This document shows, piece by piece, positions 1-13,120 of a DNA stretch of 64,000 bases (positions are counted from its first letter, which is position 1; the number at the start of each line of letters is the position of its first letter). Source of the stretch: Filosporella fistucella (Eukaryota > Ascomycota > Leotiomycetes > Helotiales); the NCBI GenBank assembly GCA_030077755.1, contig JAQJZZ010000010.1, positions 2,976,001 through 3,040,000 on the forward strand, in the 5' to 3' direction. The translations under genes were made by a program, and so were the position numbers. The notes under the pieces were generated by a model, which had not been told where the DNA came from, made no database searches, and worked only from the letters and a program-made list of their open reading frames with translations.

Positions 1-916
1 AGACGCCATATGGAGATCACGTTATTAACCGTCTGAAAGATGTGGATTTACTGGTTACCAAGTTTATGTTTTGGGGACGAGACCAGTGGGAGGTATTCCC
101 GTGTTGGCGAGAATTTTTAAGTTGAAATGAGTGAGGTGTCCGGAAGAGGGACTGAAACTGCATTGTTACGCCAAGGTGGCTGGTAAGTGTAAACTAAATT
201 ACTTGGATGAATAGAATTATGTAGTATTGAACCATAAATGACATCATGTGAGATTAATGGCTTGTTGTCTTTGCTTGGATAGTTTTGCGGTGAAACGAAG
301 CAGTAAGATACGAGTTGCTGGTTTCAGAAGAGGTCAGCATATCTCCAAATGCATATGTTTTCCGGCTTGATTGGTACTGTTAACAGAAATGAGATATGCA
401 TCTCAATATTCGAGAGACTACTGCGTAACAGATTAGAATTGGGATAGGAATATCCTCAATCCCCTAAAACATCGGTTTGTAGAAATACTATACCAAAGTC
501 AATTGAGACGAACGCCTTACAGTGGGATTCGTCTTCCTACTCTTCGATCTGGCTTTTGTTTTAACTTATTCTTTTGGTGTCAAGGTAATCTCTATCATTT
601 GAAAAAAGTTAAAAGAAGCGTAAGGTTGAAGTAATGTGAATTTCTGTTTGACTAATGGTATATAGAAACTGAGAATAAACAAATGGAGTTCACCTTGAGT
701 GCCTTCTTGGTCTTCAATTAATTCACGAAGCAAGTTCTGCTAACTCAAGTTCAATTCTCATAATGTAAATATACTGAATTTAATCCTGAATAGTGAATTT
801 GAACAGGAAATGTTTAATCCCAATCCATCTATAAAGCCAATAATCGTAGCACTACCAAGTTCAAACAAACAACCTCCTCCAAACAATCTTTTCCCAGTCG
901 GTCCAAAATCATAAAC
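1..916. other. Intergenic, left edge
   Basis: No open frame longer than about 60 codons and no recognisable domain lies here. The sequence is AT-rich. The last 70 bases before the gene at 917 are CA-rich, as in many fungal 5' leaders. The left edge could contain the 3' end of a neighbouring gene, but nothing in it is recognisable. Confidence 0.5.
830..836 (+). promoter_or_regulatory. TATA-like element (TATAAAG)
   Basis: TATAAAG lies 81 bases before the ATG at 917, followed by a CA-rich leader (accaagttcaaacaaacaac). Spacing suits a core promoter for the small gene at 917. This is inference from motif and position only. Confidence 0.4.
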
Positions 917-1306
917 ATGGACTCTACTACCTCAAAGACGTTCTTCGGCACCACCGGCCGTCTCCTGCCCATCAACATCGCTCACGTACATAATCATCCT
1001 AATCTATCAAGAGTCGACATGTACGCCCGAACAAGCACTACCTGCCTTATCGCTGAAGCCAAAAGAGGCAATCTGGATTTCGAGTTGTTCATGAAGTTAC
1101 ATCGTCGCGCTATAGACCAACATGGCGAAAAAGGAGAGCAGTATGAGTGGGATGTAATGAAACGAATTGTCCCAGGTGAAGAGGGCTCTGAAGAAATGGT
1201 GTGTGTTGGGGTTAAGTGCCAGACTTTGAGTAAGAGGGATGAGTTGATTGTGCAGTATGATAGGAAATGGGGTATTAGGGACTGGAAGGGAAAGACACCA
1301 TGGTGA
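917..1306 (+). CDS. Small hypothetical protein (129 aa)
   Basis: I do not recognise this protein. It is a single-exon frame with a good start context (aaacATGGAC), a CA-rich leader and a TATA-like box upstream. The product is hydrophilic and charged, with no signal peptide or membrane segment. The middle (residues 40-80) could form helices and the C-terminal third is rich in Lys, Arg and Trp, ending in WKGKTPW. A longer frame on the opposite strand (1097-1576) overlaps it but has no supporting context. It could be a lineage-specific gene or a chance frame; codon usage and leader make me lean towards a real gene. Confidence 0.5.
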   Translation: MDSTTSKTFFGTTGRLLPINIAHVHNHPNLSRVDMYARTSTTCLIAEAKRGNLDFELFMKLHRRAIDQHGEKGEQYEWDVMKRIVPGEEGSEEMVCVGVKCQTLSKRDELIVQYDRKWGIRDWKGKTPW

Positions 1307-2457
1307 TTGGAGAACAATGAAGTGAATGGACTTGAGGGAAGGCATATGTTGCCTTGGTTTGGTGCCTAAGGCTTTGGTATCTAGGGGAGAGAAAGCAGAA
1401 CGGTAACACTTCGCAATATCAACGTGTTGTTGCCCTCTCATCATGAAGAAATTATTTTCTGTGTGGTATTTTTTACTCAATACCTCCAAATATTGATGTG
1501 CGTGCAAACTCCCAGTTTGTAAGAACTTATGTGTCTTGAAATGTAAACCTATAACGACATATATATGGTGATGCACGTGACTTCACCCACACCAGGTTCC
1601 TCTCCTGCATTTTAATGGTCATTGCCACGGTGGTTTGAAGAAATTTGATAAACGCTCTCTGTTGAAGTCTTACATTATATAGATCATATGTCAAGTGGAT
1701 GCAGAAGCTAGATGTCTTGAAAAAAGTCATCGCTGCTGCCTAACCACCCTCCATGATAGGTAGATAGCCAAGAGCTAAGCACAAGGCTATCGGCCATGGC
1801 TGTGCCCTGCCCCATAAGGCGGATTTCACTTTTTTCTTGTTGTCTATGTCACTTACCTCACGCCCTCGACTGATTCGATAAATAAGAAATCAATATTCTC
1901 ATATACAACCTCACACGAGTATCTGGGCGGTTATGCCGAGCTACCTTATCATGCCGATTCCCGAAGCAGCGTGACTTGGCATAAATCTTTGCTTTGCACA
2001 TAGCATTTCCATCTCAACATTTGAGCTTTAAACGTTCTAGAGTGTGTCGTGTAGTCATTTTAACTTACAGATTTGGCGGCTTGTCCTTTTCCTGGGACGC
2101 TAGATGTCATTCACAGAAAATAGCTTGGTAGCATGGTCACCTGACCAGGCGCCAGCTCCCTAAACTGTTCTAAAATCATTCTAAGGACGGGAATGATTCA
2201 CTAACGTCTTCTCAAATCCTTCGATAAGGCTTCTTCAGCCCAATCATCTTGTTATATTTGAGCTAAATTGACTTAGTGGGCTGCTCCACCTCAGCTAAAG
2301 GCTTAGCCCACATTCAACTCAGCCTCATCATACTTAATGATCCTTCTGGCGGAATCCGATCCTCCCAATACTTGAAGAGACCAGGCCTCGCAAAACTGCA
2401 GAGAATTCAGCATATCATAGTAACATAGACATTCACGTCTTTAACTACATAGCAGAC
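1307..2457. other. Intergenic / upstream region of the NOV-like gene
   Basis: Opposite-strand frames at 1097-1576 and 1527-1730 have no recognisable domain or leader. The last ~60 bases before 2458 look like a leader (gaattcagcatatcatagta, then acatagcagac before the ATG). No repeats or RNA genes are seen. Confidence 0.5.
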
Positions 2458-5400
2458 ATGGCGAGGTCGCGCAAGGAGGCTATAGAGCATATCACCAAAA
2501 TAAGGAAGGACAAAGGTCTCGCGGAAGGAGCTTCCGGACACAATGTTTCCGATCTAGAAAGTGCACTGACAACGTATGTGCTGGCATATGCCCTCATTCC
2601 GAATCATTTTAACACATACATAGACTTTCTGAACAACTTTATCAAAGTTCAACCCACTTCTTGCTCGAATTAATACAGAATGCAGATGACAACACATATG
2701 GTGCCGATGTAATTCCAAGCCTGGAATTTACCTACAGGAAAGGGTGCCTGCGAGTAGATTGTAACGAAGTTGGATTCTCAGAGCGAAATGTCGAAGCTCT
2801 TTGCAGAGTCGGTCAAAGTACCAAGAAAGGAGGTGACAATGCTACGCGATATGTTGGCGAAAAAGGAATAGGCTTCAAGTCTGTCTTCAAAGCTGCGGAT
2901 GTAGTCTGGATCAACTCAGGCAATTATTCATTCAAGTTCGACAAAAGCAAGACGCTCGGAATGATTGCACCTATCTGGGATGAGTTTCCAGACGAACACA
3001 AACCCGGGTATACATCACTATGCCTCCAACTTTCGAACAACTATAACAAGAAGAGACTTCAAGATGAGCTTCGAGCTTTGGATTCTAGACTTCTTATTTT
3101 CTTGCGGAGACTACAAAGTATTACTGTCACTATATACGAGTCGTTTGACAACGTTTGGCAGAGTACCTTCTCTCGACAGGAGCTGGAGAACGGCAATATA
3201 CGCTTGATGAATAATGGGACACTATGTGACTATATTATCAGCCGTCACCAAGTATCAAATATGCCTCCAGATCCTAAAAGGGTGGGATGCACGTCGACAG
3301 AGATTATTCTTGGCTTTCCGGTTGATCAAGACTGTCAACCAAGACGTGAATCTCAAAAAGCATATGCTTTCCTCCCGATTCGAGATTATGGATATGAGGT
3401 TCGCATTTTACCTGTTGTGTATTATACTCACTGACGTGCGTTAGTTTCTCATCCAAGCTGATTTCTTGCTCATCGCCAGCAGAGAAGACATTGACGAGTC
3501 ATGTCAGTGGAATCATGCTATACGTAAAGCTTTGACTGCTGCATTCATTAACGCAGTAAGAAAATTTAATGAAGGATCTCTTCGATATCTCTGGCCAAGA
3601 TATCTACCATTACGGGCTCCATTGGATAACTTCCTCAAACCATTTCATCTCGATCTGAAAGAAACGCTCTCATCACAACTTGTGATGTATGCCCAGTCAG
3701 GAGCCCTCAGCAGGCCAATGCATCTGACCCTGATCCCCGAAAGGTTCACATATTTCGGAACGCCAATTACTCAGAGCCTCCCTAATGCTAAACGTTATCT
3801 TTCAAATAAGTACCCGAGCACAGATTTTGAATATTTAGAGACACTCCAGATCACGGAAATGGATGATCTATCATTTGTTCTTGAGCTCAATTCTATGATT
3901 AAACTTGAGAAGAAGGCATTTACATCAAAGTCGAATGCATGGCATTCTCACCTTGCGGGCATTTTGATCCGTATGCCACCCACCATGTCAGACGCCATCA
4001 GAGAAATTGATCTTGTTCCGTTGAGCGACGGATCATGGAAATGCTCAAGCGGGCGCCAGATCTTGTTCCCTGGAGGAAGCACAGATGGCTTTGAACTTCC
4101 CACTGGACTGGAACTTTCGGTAGTTGAGAAGAGTGCAGCATCAGATCCTACACGGCGGATGCTGTTCAAATTTCTCGGTGTCGGGGATCTTGAGCAGGAA
4201 CCCGTTGTAAAACATATTCAGAGTTTACACAGCAGTGAACGCGTCAAATCTGCTAGTATATCCAACTCTGCACTCATATCCCAGATCAAATTTCTGTACA
4301 CGACTGGCTGGAAAAATCCTTCATTCCAGAGATTCTGGTTCACTTCCGAATTTGGCCAGAGGCTAAATGGTATCCTGCTCTACCAGGATTCGGACAAGAA
4401 GCACTCCGCTACGAAATTCTTTTCTGCAGTGCGCAAGAAGTTTCCGTTCATTCATAAGGACTATCTACTGTCTGCGGGCAGCGATAGGGACTCATGGGCA
4501 ATGTGGCTCGAAGAGAAGATGGGAGTAGCCACACTTCCAAGACTTATTCAACTAACTTCCGACCGGGGGTTTGTTATCTCTACAGATTGGGGACATATCA
4601 GTCAGAATTTTCATACTTCCGAGGTTCTCCTCTTGCTAAGAGATAACTGGAGTATGTACGCAAAATATTTTGACCCAGACGAGGTAAAGGAGTGCAAAAG
4701 GGAAGATATCGAGGCCAATTTCTCCATCAAAAAGTTCAACACTAGTGCTGAGACATTGAGGAAGGAACTTGAAGGATGGCTTGTAACGTGCAATGATGGT
4801 GAAAAACATCGCCTAGACACAACATTTCTGCCCACGAAGGAACTTCTTGCAGCATCAAACGATGGTATACCTTTTTTAGCTATCCCTGATGCAAACAACC
4901 CTAAATGGGAGATACTTGGCAAGCTTGGGGTGTCTTTGAAAGCGGATGTTACCTTCTACCTGCGATCTCTGGAAGCACTCGTGGGTACGGATGACTGCTC
5001 TAAGTTACAGGATATCATCGATGTACTCAACTCGAGATCTCATGATCAAGAAGATGCTGCAACCATCAAGTAAGTCATATACGTGCTTAGATGTTTCATG
5101 TGTGCTGATATTCATCAGGACCTTCTTTACTTCCAGTGAGAAGGAAATAATTTACATACCTGCAATCGGTCAAGAGAAGCACAAATGGATCAAATTCTCC
5201 GACTGTCGATGGAAAGGTCTAGCGAAAAAGACAGGATACCAGCACATGAAAACTTTCTGTCCATTGAGGGACATATATCCTGACAACAAACGATTTTTCT
5301 GCGATGTTTTAGGTGTACAGGATGCCACTCTTGAGGACTTTGCGGCAGAAGCAATGGCTTTTGAGATTGGAAATTCGCTAGCACACGTTACTTCGATATT

Positions 5401-7407
5401 TCACGCGATGGAGAAATTTCTCGAGGACGATGACAATCGAGACAAAGCCTGTAAATTCAGAAATATCACCAGTACTAGCAACATATGGCCAGTATCCATG
5501 AATTGGAAAACCGAGACTGATCTAGTCACAAAACTTGAGCGATGCCTACCCGCGACATTTAAAGCGGAATCTGACGACTGGTTCGTAGCTGATACTGCAC
5601 CTCTTCGAACAATATTTGCTGGGATCGTTCCATTACTAGACATCAAGATTGACGACCTTATCCAAATGGATCATGTAATGACTGAGCTTAATGTCAAACC
5701 CCGTTTCCTAAGTAAGAAGGCAGAGAGCGTGCCGAGGACAAAAGGAGTTGTAGAACTAAATGAGGAACTCACCGGGCTTTTCAGATCAAAAATTGATTTT
5801 ATCATCAGGTAGGTCAAATCAGTCTGGAAATTATTCCCTGAGGCTTCTCGAGTTGTTTTATCATAAATATTCCAGCTAACTTAACTGGTATCTACAGATT
5901 GATTCCAACAACAAAGCAGAATAGAGTACATCGCAGAAAAGTCATCCGGCAACTGGAAAATCTTCAAGTCTATACTGCAGATGAAGTCATCCAAGAGTGG
6001 CGTATAATGTACAAGGGGAAATACGTGAAAGGTCCACCAGGCAACGGCAACGTTGCATTGTTCGCCGAGAAGGAGACATTCAAAATTTATCTAGCAGCGA
6101 AAAGCGGCTTTCAAATTGGAGATATGCCTCTAGAGCTCGTGGACGAGATCTTTAACTATTGCGGCATGCAGCCACATAACCCTGAGCATAGCGAAATGTG
6201 TCTCCACATTGCACTCTCGCAGCATAATCAAGCTAAGATCATGAAGATTTTCGCTGATAAAGGAATACCAAGTTTGGAAGGGTTGAGATTTGCGGATGAT
6301 GAAGAAATTGAGGAAGACGAAGAAGAAGAAGCCGAGCAAAGTACCTCGAAAGGGGAAAAGGGAGGAAAATCTAGACTCGGAAGATGGTGGAATAAGGACT
6401 CCAAGGGAGAATCTTCTACCTCAGAATTGCTAGATGCTGTAGAATACCCGAAGAAAAAACGATTCGGTGCGCTCTCAGCTGCTGGTGTCAATATCTTGGG
6501 AGCGCCTGTTGGTCTAGCAATGGGTATTGGTGGGCTGGCGAAGAAAGCCATGGGCTCCTGTACGACTGGAAATGACGAGGACAGCATAGTGGACGCAGAT
6601 GGCGATGGCGATACTGCAGACAGCAAAAGCAAGAAGGGGAAAGCAAAAGAGGGAGAAAAGTCATCTTCTGAACAGAGCGAGTTCCAGAAGGCTCTGGCGA
6701 GAGCCTGGGCTAGATTCCAGGAATTTACAATCACTTCGGAGGATATAGCATTTAAAGGAGAATATGCAGTAAGTTATGCCCTTGATGTGGATCTCAATTT
6801 TTGTATCCTAACCTCCATCCAACAGGTCCACACGATCCTCTCCTTGACACTCGGTACAAACTACAACCCAACTCACCACTGGACCTCCCCTCTCCGTTCC
6901 AAAACACCACTGGACCTCAATATACGTGGTCACCCCTTCCAAACTAACCGAACAAACTCCTCTTTCACATTCTCCGACAGAACAGGCGCATTCACTCATC
7001 TTTTAAACCAAGAACATTACCCCGGCGCCAGCAAATGGATCACCCGACCTCCTACTTATCACATTGATGTCAAGAGTACGAGAGGGGACAAAGCAAGAGC
7101 GTTCTCGCTTTCGCCTGAGGAGTGGCAGAGAGCGAAGAAATATTCGGTGTTAGGGCAGAAGATGAGGGGAGAGGAGTGCCCGAGAAATGTGTATATTTTG
7201 GTAAGGGTCTGGGATATTGGTGTTAGGGAGGAGGGGCAGGTGAATGGAAACAGGAAGGGAAAAGAGCGAGAGGTTGACGATGGGATGGAAGAGAGTGGAG
7301 AAGTAGGTGAACCAAAGATGTTGTTTTTGGTGGATCCGTGGGAGTATTATCAGGCGGATAGATTGAAAGTGGAGTGGAAGGGAGATATGGTTGTTTCTAT
7401 CACGTAG
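2458..7407 (+). CDS. NO VEIN/sacsin-type GHKL ATPase with C-terminal DUF3883 domain
   Basis: Predicted exons are 2458-2573, 2624-3398, 3445-5069, 5119-5808, 5898-6768 and 6826-7407; all phases close to give 1,552 aa. The N-terminus is a Bergerat ATP-binding fold. The N box is ELIQNADDN (residues 54-62), directly after LSEQLYQSSTHFLL, and a lid-type GEKGIGFKSVF motif follows further on. This arrangement is known from sacsin and plant NO VEIN. The long middle region is not recognised. Around residues 1200-1290 lie an acidic stretch (EEDEEEEAEQ), a Lys/Arg-rich segment and a Gly/Ala-rich hydrophobic patch. The C-terminus matches DUF3883 and carries IDVKST (D1440, K1442), resembling the D-x-K of PD-(D/E)XK nucleases, followed by a YILVRVWDI strand. 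Intron 5 (57 nt) is a multiple of three without a stop. Cellular role is unknown; chaperone-like or nucleic-acid-directed activity are both inference. Confidence 0.85.
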
Positions 7408-10400
7408 AATCTTTGAATTTTTGTAACACAAGATTGCGGAGTATGGTTTGTAGATTCAATATTAATCTTCAAGTTCCACGAATTTAACATTGCAGACGTC
7501 TTGATTGACCATTTTCATAGAGACAGGGAATTAAGCCTTCTAAGAATTTCCTCCCACCACTTTCTATGAACATTTAATAAATCTGTCGCTCAAAAGAGGG
7601 GTTCTCTCCCTAATTACTCCTCTATATCAGAGCCTTCCTCACAATAGCTAATTATCCTGCTCGGAGCAGATTATTTTCTATCTCGTACGGACGTACAAAT
7701 TTGTCATATATAATCACCTCAAATACCTCTCTAATACTAGGTACTCAGCCCTAATTAACTTAATTATTCGTCTTACACCCGACCTTTAATATCTTTATCA
7801 GCTCGATTCGCCCTTAACTTACCCCGCAGTCTTACCCCGCCCCCTATATTCTTCCTCTGTACTATCTCTCCATCGAGTTGATTTCGTGGATAGTCAGTTA
7901 ACTCGTAATATCGTTGTTTTCCGTACGCATGAGAATGGCTATGTTAAAGGAAAGAAATGGCGTATCTGAAATGGGAGATGAAGATGGTTTCTTTAGGTTA
8001 ACTGCGATTGGATTGGATAAACATGTATACTTGGGAGTATTATTCCTACTTGTTTTAGGATTGTATATGTTCTAACTTGCACTATGGAAGGAAGTGGCTT
8101 TATTCGCTCGAACCTGGCGTCAGCTGTGGAATAACAGTTTTAAATGGATGATATGTACGAGAAAAATACTTCCGTACTCCTTCGAGAATTGAAACCTGTT
8201 GTATTTTTCTATTCACGAAGTATTCATCAGCGGAACCAATCACCCATTCCCTGGATCCTGTAAAGCTGAATATTCATCATCGATTGCTCAAATACCAGAG
8301 GGCATTAACCTCCACAACTGACCCCTTGAACAAATTCTTCCTTCCCTTACTCTTCTATGAACACTCTAAACAGTAATCCTACCAATCACCCATTCCCTGG
8401 AACCCACACAGCTGAAGATGCTTCAGCTGATGTGTAGCGAACCCCACCCCCACCCTTCTTACCGACGTACCTACATTTGTCGCCCCTCTACTTGTATGTT
8501 CTACACCTACTGTACAGTAGAATAAGCAGGATAGATTCACACGCAGGTACAAGACAGAAAAGTAAGCATTAATCAACGTTTTTTGCCACCTTTTCAGCTG
8601 GGTGTGAATAAAGGTCAAGCAATGGAGGGAGAGAGAGGAACATGGGAACCGTGCACACCTTGTTCAGAGGGGGGTTAAGGTTAATTGTTCAGCTGTGATG
8701 TAATTACACTTTTCAGTGAGGGATGGGATGAAGGAGATTATTTGCTTTGGCTGATAAGAAGAAGGTAGAGATATAGTAGGCAAAGTAAATAAATTAGTAT
8801 AGCTGAATACCTACCTACCTACCCGCCTATACTTAAACATAGTATCCTCGTTTTCGTTCTTCAGGAACGTATTCGGGAAGGAAAAAAGTATCCGCAAGCC
8901 TATCTACACTATCTACCCTCCTGCACCCCCGTACCTCGAGCCTACCAATGCAATGCAACGCATATACTTTCTTCCATGCATATTTCAGTTCCCCCCGTCG
9001 TATCTATTCTCGAAAGAGTTTTGCTTAAATGGCGACAATTAGGGTTTTTCCTCAGCCTTCGTTCGGTGTTGAGTTTAGGGTGCATTGCTGAAAGAGCGAA
9101 TTAGAGAAGGAAAGTGATGGAGGGGGTGGCGGTGAGTGTTGAGGCTGTGCCTTTAGGGGGAAGTGCGGCTGAGGTAGATGGGGGTGGTGGGCTTGGATTG
9201 AGAGAGGGAAGGTTGGGGTTGTGATTTGGTAAGATGATGAGACCATTATTTTTCGTTAGGGAAGGTAGAGATGAGATAAACAAGAAATTGAGTCGAGAAA
9301 GTGTATAGATTTTGATTTTAGAACTGTTGATTATGATTGTTGGGGTTTCTGATGTAGAATGGATATTTGTCAAATTTATGAAAGATTATGAAAATTCTCA
9401 TTCTAACTATGTCCGATCGGTATAACTCTCACAGGGATTCCCGATACTAGCTACTTTCTATACTATAGATTTAGATTAGAATTTTGAATTCGGGGAATTT
9501 GACGGGAGCAGGCGAGCGAGAAGATTCAGGGAGGGAGAGAATTATAGGTAGGGAAGTAGAAATCTAGATATTTTGGCTAAGATAAGTAGGATGTCTGGTG
9601 TAGTGATTTAGTGTTTGTTAGGAGGTAATAATATTTAGTTGAATGCTGGAAATGTCAGGCGGATAATGTATTAAGAGAGGATTTGGCCGTTTGGTTGAGC
9701 TGTAGATTAGGTAGTGGTTGAGATTTACTAGGGAAGTGCGTTTCTGAATCAAGTTTGTAGAATTGGAAAGAAGACCGGGAGTGGATACCCATTAAACTAG
9801 ATAGATTAATCTTGATGATAGTGAACTCATATCCAACCCTTCCGTTTCCTATTCATAGCTTTCTCAAAGTGTGCAACGAAAGCTATATACGGAAATGATC
9901 ATTGCCATTTCTTTTGCTGTTGTAACCGCAGAACGAATCTCACAGCTCAAATAGCACCATACGGATACAAATGTAGAGCAGTTAACACGTACCAACCGGA
10001 ACGTCTCCGAACACGAATGCAGATCTTTACATGTCCGATGAAGCTGTACCACTATCCGAATCAAGCCCCGAAGACGAAAGAGTGAGGAAGATAATTACCG
10101 AAGATGTCATTTGCTACTCTAAATTTCAGACAGAAATGATCAGCACGATTTTATTTCCAAAAAAGAGAAATCGCTGTAGATCTGTACACAAATTGTGAGG
10201 GAAAATGATAGCTCGGATTCTGAGATGTAGTTTTGTATATCTGCAGACTCGGCAAGCCTGTCTCAATCTAACAGGGCGTTTTCTCGGACAAGGCGAGGAG
10301 CCGATCGGCGGACACCGATAGAAATGGCTTATAGTTTTAGATTCTGCATAGTAAAATTTTCATCTCTTCGTACAAAGGGGATCGAGATTATCTTTCTAAT

Positions 10401-12300
10401 TAGAAAGTATAGATTCAGATAGAATAGTAGAATAGGAGAATACTCATCTGATTCTCTGATTGGAAGCAAATGCAGTCATATTGCAATTGATTCAGAGCCG
10501 CGTCGTGATCGTCGTAGAAGTTTCTTTTTTCCTACGTCGTACAAAGCTCTGAGTGGATCTTACCAGGACCATGGCTCCAGCTCCATGACTGCGACTCAGC
10601 TGGGAAGGGATGTGGTCGCGAGAATGTACGAAGTAGCTTGGTACCTTCTCCTCTCTGGCACTGATACAGAAAGTGACTATGGGTTGTCAAAGTAGAGGTA
10701 GTTACAGTCAGATATGCACGACATATTGACGGGCTCGGACGTGTCATGATCTCCATGTCGAGGCACCATGCACCACTTAACATTAATTTGCGAAATGATG
10801 CATGCAGGCATTTTGGTCCCCTGATCGCTCGCCCCGAGTATTGGGAACGATTCCCGGAGGGGATGCGGTGGATTGGGACCGGGAATCGTCTCCAGTTCGA
10901 TGGATGGGGTGATGAACGGGTGAGTGCAGAGCATGTTGAGGCTGGGGTATTTTTATACTGATGGGCTGGGCTGGGCTGGGGCAGGAGTCTTAAGGGTGTG
11001 GAAGCGGGAGGGAGAGCACGACAGATGCGTTGGACAGGATCAGGCTAGGCTATTGGGATTTTAGGGCTACTTCCGAGGAGATTGCTGTATGGGAGGTGAG
11101 TGATGGTGATGAGATGCAGAAGGGTAGGGTGTGTGAGGTGCGGATTCGGGGACTAATGGACCTGATGAGGAAGGTTGTTGGGGAAATGGTTGTACAGCGT
11201 AAGCAGCTGTGCTGTGATGTGAAATTGTAAGGTGACAGGTTGTGTTTATCCGAGATTGAATATCGCAGTCCGGAATGTGGAGGTCAAGGAGTGGTGATCA
11301 TGGTCCAAGTGACTTACAGATATGCCCCTAGTAGATATGTTTAGATATAGACTGTTCAGGAGGGGTATCGAAGCTATTGAGGAAAACCAATCATGTGCTT
11401 TGATGTGAGTTGAAGTGTTCACATAGTTAATTATCTTTGCACCTATAGTATAATTTCAAACACATCTATAACATTTCGATCGTCAACTATCTCATCTGAG
11501 ACCCTCAAACATCGCCTCAAACCCGAGACACCACCACATATCGAAGCCCTTCACCAGCCAAACCCTGAAGCTACCGGTGACGACGCCATCGCCTTACCAA
11601 TAACTCGTCACCGTTGTTCAGCTGGACTATCTCAAAAAAAGATCGGACAAGATATCATCAGCTATACCTAGTCGGAGAATTTTTGATTTGTGCATTCGAC
11701 TCGAGAGCTAGGATCTTTGGTCTGTAACTTTGCACCACTGATGATGGGCAAGTATACCCGAATTTTGATCAGTGTATTTCCAAATAAGAATACTGACAAT
11801 GAGGACCAGTCGTTCTCAGGTAGACTAGAAAGGTTTATGTTCTAGTCAGGGAGTGCAGGTGGTGATAGATTGGTAGTAGGTCGCTTTTTTTGTGCCAGCC
11901 TCTCCCAGCTTTTTCTGAAATAAAAGTATGTTTGAGACCAAATGAAATAGACTACCTACAGTAGCTTAACGGGTATCCTCCCTGGAGACAGTCTGACTGG
12001 CTATCTTTGTCGTTCGTAGGAGATACAGTACGTCGGAAGCTAAATAAGAAAACAATTATACCCGACCGATACTTTTCATCTGCATTCATAACGTATATTT
12101 TATTCCGTAGGTTAAGTGATTGGCATCAGCGAGATCAGGTCTCGAGCCATCAAGTGGCACTCGACCCCTACATGATGATGCCAGCTATCGCACCCAAGGA
12201 AGCGGGCGACCGTTCCAGCCAGCCCAGCAAGCATCTGCAGGGTAACTACTAAGCCTATAAGAGACGATCTCAAGCCTGAATCGGTCCAAAGTTTTGCTTC
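7408..12300. other. Long gene-free stretch
   Basis: Nearly 4.9 kb without a convincing gene. Frames at 8379-8618 (-), 9052-9373 (-), 9864-10064 (-), 10746-10961 (+), 11030-11230 (+) and 12007-12252 (+) are short, lack domains or leaders, and several overlap on opposite strands. Present are a 21-base direct repeat (8235-8255 and 8381-8401), a G-rich plus strand at about 9119-9195, and a short CCTA run near 8812. A transcribed non-coding RNA or distal regulatory DNA for the gene at 13208 is possible but not shown. Confidence 0.5.
8235..8401. repeat. Pair of 21-base perfect direct repeats, 146 bases apart
   Basis: The block beginning accaatcacccattccctgg occurs at 8235-8255 and again at 8381-8401. 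Similarity continues imperfectly for about 25 bases after each copy (both contain agctgaa followed by a TTCA-type end). This suggests an old local duplication, or a repeated binding site. Confidence 0.75.
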
Positions 12301-12773
12301 TGGGGGTGGCGGTTTGGTGCTTTTAGTGGTATGTAATGGGTACGGAGTATGTACGTAGTACTACCTATTCAGTGGTGTCGACCCTGGTGCTTCTGCTGTG
12401 TAGTGTGTGCTTGTGCTGATTATGGTGCTTTTGGCGCTGTTCTAGGAGTCCTTACCGAAACACTTCCCCCTCCAGCTCACACTCTCTACCAATCCCCTCG
12501 TATTATTGCTGAATCCCACCCCCAAGATTCAGATCGATCATCATTTTAACATCCTCCATTTTTACACCCTCGAAAAAGCCCCCTCCTCTCAGCTAGGAAT
12601 ACTTCTGGATGCAACCATGTACACTACCTTACCTTACACTCGCATCATCTAATCTGACGAAAACCCCGAACCTGACCCAACAGCCTCCTTCGTTCCATTT
12701 TCTACTACTCGCACTACTACACTACTTTGGCTCTTTGCATTATTTGCTCTTCCACTTCCACTTACAATTCCGC

Positions 12774-12816
12774 CTGCATCCATCCATCCCACATCCACAT
12801 CCACATCCCCATCCAT
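12774..12816. repeat. CATCCA/CCACAT simple repeat
   Basis: Imperfect short tandem units of catcca, catccca and cacatc, all pyrimidine-rich on the plus strand. Likely a microsatellite in leader or promoter DNA. Confidence 0.7.
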
Positions 12817-13081
12817 AATCCACCACCATCCTCGTCTCGTCTCCTGATGCCAGATTGTCCACTCTCAAATATAAGAAGCTGCCATTGCCACGCGGAAACC
12901 TGAGACCCAGTTCGAGATGATTGTACTCTTCAGGACTTGGTCGCGAGAACTTCGTTCACTTGACGCTGCTCCTCTTTCCGAATCATAGCTATTGTCAAAG
13001 CGTTGTCCCCACCAACATCTATTCTGCATTAGGTGAATATTGCGGTCCGCAGCAATTACTACTGAGGGGTAGTTATCGCTC

Positions 13082-13120
13082 TGCTTGTGCTTGTGATTGT
13101 GCTTGTGCTTGTGCTTGGGG
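13082..13120. repeat. GTGCTT (TTGTGC) hexanucleotide repeat
   Basis: About six imperfect copies of the hexamer ttgtgc, roughly 90 bases before the ATG at 13208, probably in the leader. One copy is altered (ttgtgattg). Confidence 0.7.

Noticed and set aside
1097..1576. 159-codon minus-strand ORF near the left end
   Set aside because: It overlaps the better-supported plus-strand gene at 917, has no domain and a composition typical of antisense shadow.
6228..6734. 168-codon minus-strand Ser-rich ORF
   Set aside because: It is the antisense of the acidic/Lys-rich segment of the ATPase gene; Glu/Lys codons read backwards give Ser/Phe runs.
12007..12252. 81-codon ORF in the gene desert
   Set aside because: No domain, no leader, does not begin with a good context; likely chance.
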